Shown here in pieces: positions 5,742 to 8,111 of a DNA stretch of 8,111 bases. This stretch comes from Lachnospiraceae bacterium (lineage in GTDB: Bacteria; Bacillota; Clostridia; Lachnospirales; Lachnospiraceae). The DNA is taken from assembly GCA_900765975.1 (NCBI GenBank), contig CAAFTS010000112.1, positions 1-8,111 on the forward strand. Direction: 5' to 3'. The notes under the pieces are model-generated. The model saw only the letters and a list, made by a program, of their open reading frames with translations. It did not search any database and was not told the origin of the DNA. The translations under genes were made by a program, and so were the position numbers. Numbering within the stretch: position 1 is the stretch's first letter; every line of letters starts with the position of its first letter.

Positions 5742-7184
5742 ATGGCAAAGGAAAAAAAGTTAGTTGAATCAATTACTGCGCGCGATGTGGATTTTGCTCA
5801 GTGGTACACAGATGTTGTTCGTGAGGCAAAGCTTTGTGATTATTCAGGCGTAAAGGGGTGTCTGAATTATTTGCCTAATGGTTATGCAATTTGGGAGAAT
5901 ATTCAGAAAAATCTGGATGCGCGTTTTAAAGAGACAGGAGTTGAAAATGTCTATCTTCCGGTTCTGATTCCGGAAGCATTGCTGCAAAAAGAAAAAGATC
6001 ATATCGAAGGATTTGCACCAGAGGTTGCCTGGGTGACACAGGGAGGAACGGAACCGCTGCAGGAGCGTTTTTGTATTCGTCCAACATCTGAAACTTTGTT
6101 CTGCGATGTATGGAGCAAGACAGTGCAGTCTTATCGTGACTTGCCGAATGTACGGAATCAGTGGTGTTCTGTGCTGCGTTGGGAAAAAACAACAAGACCT
6201 TTCCTGAGATCCAGAGAGTTTTTGTGGCAGGAAGGACATACGATTCATGCGACTTATGAAGAGGCAGAAGAGAGAACACTTTTGATGCGCGATGTGTATA
6301 AAGATTTTGTGGAGCAGGATCTGGCAATTCCGCTTGTGACAGGTAAGAAAACACCGAGTGAGAAATTTGCGGGAGCACAGGATACTTACACAATCGAGGC
6401 ATTGATGCACGACGGTAAGGCACTGCAGTCCGGTACAAGCCATTTCTTCGGAAATGGATTTGCAGATGCTTATGGCATCAGTTATTCCGATAAAGAAAAT
6501 AAGCTGCACAGTGTATATGAGACCTCCTGGGGATTGTCTACTAGAATTATCGGGGCAATTATTATGGTACATGGAGATGACAGCGGTCTTGTGCTTCCTC
6601 CACATATCGCACCGGTGCAGGTTCGTGTGATTCCGGTTGCTCAGCATAAAGAGGGAGTTCTGGAGAAGGCAAACGAATTGCTTGCAGCGTTGAAGGCGGC
6701 AGGATATCGTGCGGCAATTGATGATTCAGAAAAGAGTCCGGGATGGAAGTTTAGTGAGCAGGAAATGCTTGGTATTCCGACACGTATCGAAATTGGACCA
6801 AAGGATATTGAAAATGGACAGGTGGTTGTTGTTCGTCGTGATACGAGAGAGAAGATCATTGTTCCGATCGATGAAGTGACAAGCAGACTTTCTGAGATTT
6901 TGGAAACAGTACAGAAAGCATTGTTTGAAAAAGCGAAAGCATTTTTGGATTCTCATATTCATGTTGCAACAAATATGGATGAGATGAAAGCAACTGCAGA
7001 AAATGAAATCGGTTTTATCAAGGCAATGTGGTGTGGAGACGAGGCTTGTGAAGAGATGATCAAAGATCAGACAGGCGGCGTGACCTCAAGATGTATTCCG
7101 GAAGAACAGGAACTGATTTCAGATGTGTGTGTATGTTGTGGCAAACCAGCTAAACATATGGTTTACTGGGGAAAAGCATATTAA
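5742..7184 (+). CDS. proS: Prolyl-tRNA synthetase, archaeal/eukaryote-type (ProS3)
   Basis: A 480-residue class II aminoacyl-tRNA synthetase that charges tRNA-Pro with proline using ATP in the cytoplasm. Length and content fit the short archaeal/eukaryote-like form, without the inserted editing domain of the roughly 570-residue bacterial form. Visible are the N-terminal [18 protein letters not shown] (18-35), RPTSE (113-117), motif 2 [20 protein letters not shown] (146-165) followed by HT, the TSHFFGNGF stretch, and the anticodon-binding region from about 300. The C-terminal zinc-site cysteines are present: C431, C436, C463 and C466, a spacing close to that of Thermus ProRS (C427, C432, C458, C461), and the chain ends in the usual tyrosine. 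The start has AAAGGA at 5728-5733, eight bases upstream. Expression should depend on the T-box. Misacylated Ala-tRNA-Pro would need a separate trans-editing protein, not seen here. Confidence 0.97.
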   Translation: MAKEKKLVESITARDVDFAQWYTDVVREAKLCDYSGVKGCLNYLPNGYAIWENIQKNLDARFKETGVENVYLPVLIPEALLQKEKDHIEGFAPEVAWVTQGGTEPLQERFCIRPTSETLFCDVWSKTVQSYRDLPNVRNQWCSVLRWEKTTRPFLRSREFLWQEGHTIHATYEEAEERTLLMRDVYKDFVEQDLAIPLVTGKKTPSEKFAGAQDTYTIEALMHDGKALQSGTSHFFGNGFADAYGISYSDKENKLHSVYETSWGLSTRIIGAIIMVHGDDSGLVLPPHIAPVQVRVIPVAQHKEGVLEKANELLAALKAAGYRAAIDDSEKSPGWKFSEQEMLGIPTRIEIGPKDIENGQVVVVRRDTREKIIVPIDEVTSRLSEILETVQKALFEKAKAFLDSHIHVATNMDEMKATAENEIGFIKAMWCGDEACEEMIKDQTGGVTSRCIPEEQELISDVCVCCGKPAKHMVYWGKAY

Positions 7185-7211
7185 AAGAAATGTAAAATCT
7201 GAGAAAAGTCC

Positions 7212-7240
7212 TTGACTTTCCAAATAAAACGTACTACACT
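7212..7240 (+). promoter_or_regulatory. Sigma-A-type promoter for rpsL-rpsG
   Basis: TTGACT at 7212-7217, a 17-base spacer and TACACT at 7235-7240. Transcription would start near 7247, giving a 5' leader of about 114 bases. No T-tailed terminator hairpin is seen between proS and this promoter, so readthrough from proS may add to it. Confidence 0.78.
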
Positions 7241-7245
7241 AAACG

Positions 7246-7333
7246 AGTGTGCATGGGAATACACTGTATTTTTGTGCGCCGAATAAGATAATAATTACAT
7301 TATCTGCAACCTCTCCGGTTTCTTTACCGGAGA
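7246..7333 (+). other. rpsL mRNA leader with three successive hairpins
   Basis: Three stem-loops can be drawn: AGTGT (7246-7250) with ACACT (7261-7265), followed by GTATTTTTG; AGATAAT (7286-7292) with ATTATCT (7299-7305), a perfect 7-bp stem with a 6-base loop; and TCTCCGGT (7312-7319) with ACCGGAGA (7326-7333), a perfect 8-bp stem with loop TTCTTT. The last ends 12 bases before the ribosome binding site. This may be a ribosomal-protein leader or an mRNA stabiliser. I cannot name a known family for it. Confidence 0.55.
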
Positions 7334-7360
7334 CAACGAAATCATAGGAGGTGAAAAAGA

Positions 7361-7780
7361 ATGCCAACATTTAACCAGTTAGTTAGAAAAGGACGTCAGA
7401 CTTCTGAAAAGAAATCTACAGCACCGGCACTTCAGAAAGGTTACAACTCCCTGAAGAAACGTGCGACTGATGTATCTGCACCACAGAAAAGAGGTGTTTG
7501 TACAGCAGTTAAAACAGCTACACCTAAGAAGCCTAACTCAGCTCTGAGAAAAATCGCCAGAGTTCGTCTGTCTAACGGAATCGAAGTAACAAGCTACATC
7601 CCAGGTGAAGGACACAACCTTCAGGAGCATAGTGTTGTTATGATCCGTGGAGGAAGAGTTAAGGACCTGCCAGGTACAAGATATCACATCATCCGTGGTA
7701 CACTGGATACAGCAGGTGTTGCTAAGAGAAGACAGGCTCGTTCTAAATACGGCGCTAAGAGACCGAAGGACGCAAAATAA
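7361..7780 (+). CDS. rpsL: 30S ribosomal protein S12
   Basis: A 139-residue S12, the decoding-centre protein of the small ribosomal subunit. It carries the universal blocks [10 protein letters not shown] (41-50), [11 protein letters not shown] (54-64), [12 protein letters not shown] (81-92) and [14 protein letters not shown] (96-109). Lysines at 56-57 and 101, the equivalents of the streptomycin-resistance positions near 42-43 and 87 in Escherichia coli, are wild type, so the sequence predicts a streptomycin-sensitive S12. D102 is the residue that RimO methylthiolates in some bacteria. A segment of about 14 extra residues near 20-35, compared with Escherichia coli, is usual in Gram-positive S12. 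The start is fixed by AGGAGGTGA at 7346-7354, close to an ideal anti-16S match. Codon use shifts to CTG, AAC and GGT/GGA as expected for very high expression. It leads a str-type operon with rpsG, but proS rather than rpoC lies upstream. Confidence 0.98.
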   Translation: MPTFNQLVRKGRQTSEKKSTAPALQKGYNSLKKRATDVSAPQKRGVCTAVKTATPKKPNSALRKIARVRLSNGIEVTSYIPGEGHNLQEHSVVMIRGGRVKDLPGTRYHIIRGTLDTAGVAKRRQARSKYGAKRPKDAK

Positions 7781-7824
7781 GAAACTAATATGTTAAATCG
7801 TATCACAAACAGAACTATGAATCG

Positions 7825-7890
7825 TATCTGCCGGAGCAATGCTCTGGTCAGATAGAGGTTGCGGATTTAGATATAAGTCCCGCGGCCGCG
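7825..7890 (+). other. Structured rpsL-rpsG intergenic spacer
   Basis: The 194-base gap between rpsL and rpsG holds two good hairpins. The first pairs TATCTGCCGGAGC (7825-7837) with 7841-7854 (GCTCTGG, one bulged T, CAGATA), a 13-bp stem with loop AAT. The second pairs GCGGATTTA (7861-7869) with 7874-7883 (TAAGT, bulged C, CCGC) around GATA, and its end overlaps a perfect 10-base palindrome CGCGGCCGCG (7881-7890). Neither is followed by a T-run. In Escherichia coli S7 represses its operon by binding the rpsL-rpsG spacer, so a feedback site is plausible; this is inference. Confidence 0.5.
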
Positions 7891-7926
7891 ACACATTCCA
7901 TAGAGGACACATGTGAGTACCGATGA

Positions 7927-8111
<185 letters not shown>

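Noticed and set aside
5684..5767. A short reading frame beginning at an ATG after GGGAGG in the proS leader.
   Set aside because: The GGGAGG touches the ATG with almost no spacing, the region folds into a hairpin, and the frame runs out of phase into proS.
5844..6647. A 267-codon open frame on the minus strand inside proS.
   Set aside because: It is antisense to a clear proS, has biased low-complexity composition with many Cys/His/Ser, and no ribosome binding site or family resemblance was seen.
7790..7855. A 21-codon reading frame just after rpsL, containing a repeated AATCGTATC (7796-7804 and 7820-7828).
   Set aside because: It has no ribosome binding site, and its 3' half is the 13-bp hairpin; the reading frame is more likely a by-product of RNA structure.
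7881..7890. The GC palindrome CGCGGCCGCG as a possible cloning-site artefact or protein-binding operator.
   Set aside because: The flanks read as ordinary spacer with supporting hairpins, and a single palindrome gives no evidence for a vector junction or a specific regulator.

Overview
The window looks like chromosomal DNA from a low-GC Firmicute, most likely a gut-type Clostridia (Lachnospiraceae). The grounds are a GlgD-type glycogen subunit next to spoVG, a T-box-controlled archaeal-type prolyl-tRNA synthetase, an xpaC-telA pair, strong AGGAGG ribosome binding sites and S12/S7 genes of Gram-positive type. The genus is inference. No mobile element, CRISPR array, tRNA, rRNA or frameshifted gene was seen.

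Layout. 1-692 (+): the 3' end of glgD, then spoVG, closed by a strong intrinsic terminator. 669-1337 (-): an RluA-family pseudouridine synthase converging on spoVG, with its stop codon inside the spoVG terminator. 1338-1446: a divergent control region with two good promoters that overlap each other. 1447-3903 (+): a two-gene operon, a large XpaC-like membrane protein and a TelA-family protein. 3936-3985: a hairpin that can terminate transcription in both directions. 3991-5233 (-): a glyoxalase I-like VOC enzyme followed by a YitT-family membrane protein, read as one operon. 5234-5741: a divergent promoter region and a long proS leader with a complete T-box riboswitch and a second hairpin. 5742-7184 (+): proS. 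7185-7360: a promoter and a structured leader. 7361-8111 (+): rpsL and the start of rpsG, the beginning of a str operon, separated by a 194-base structured spacer.

How it fits together. Most genes are housekeeping: translation (proS, rpsL, rpsG, a pseudouridine synthase), glycogen synthesis, and a sporulation/septation regulator. Regulation is the richest part. proS should be transcribed in full only when uncharged tRNA-Pro binds the T-box, and the rpsL leader and rpsL-rpsG spacer carry hairpins that could support ribosomal-protein feedback. The least understood genes are the XpaC-like/TelA pair and the YitT protein. I see no clear evidence for a wholly new system; the best leads are the RNA structures around rpsL/rpsG and the enlarged XpaC-like protein.
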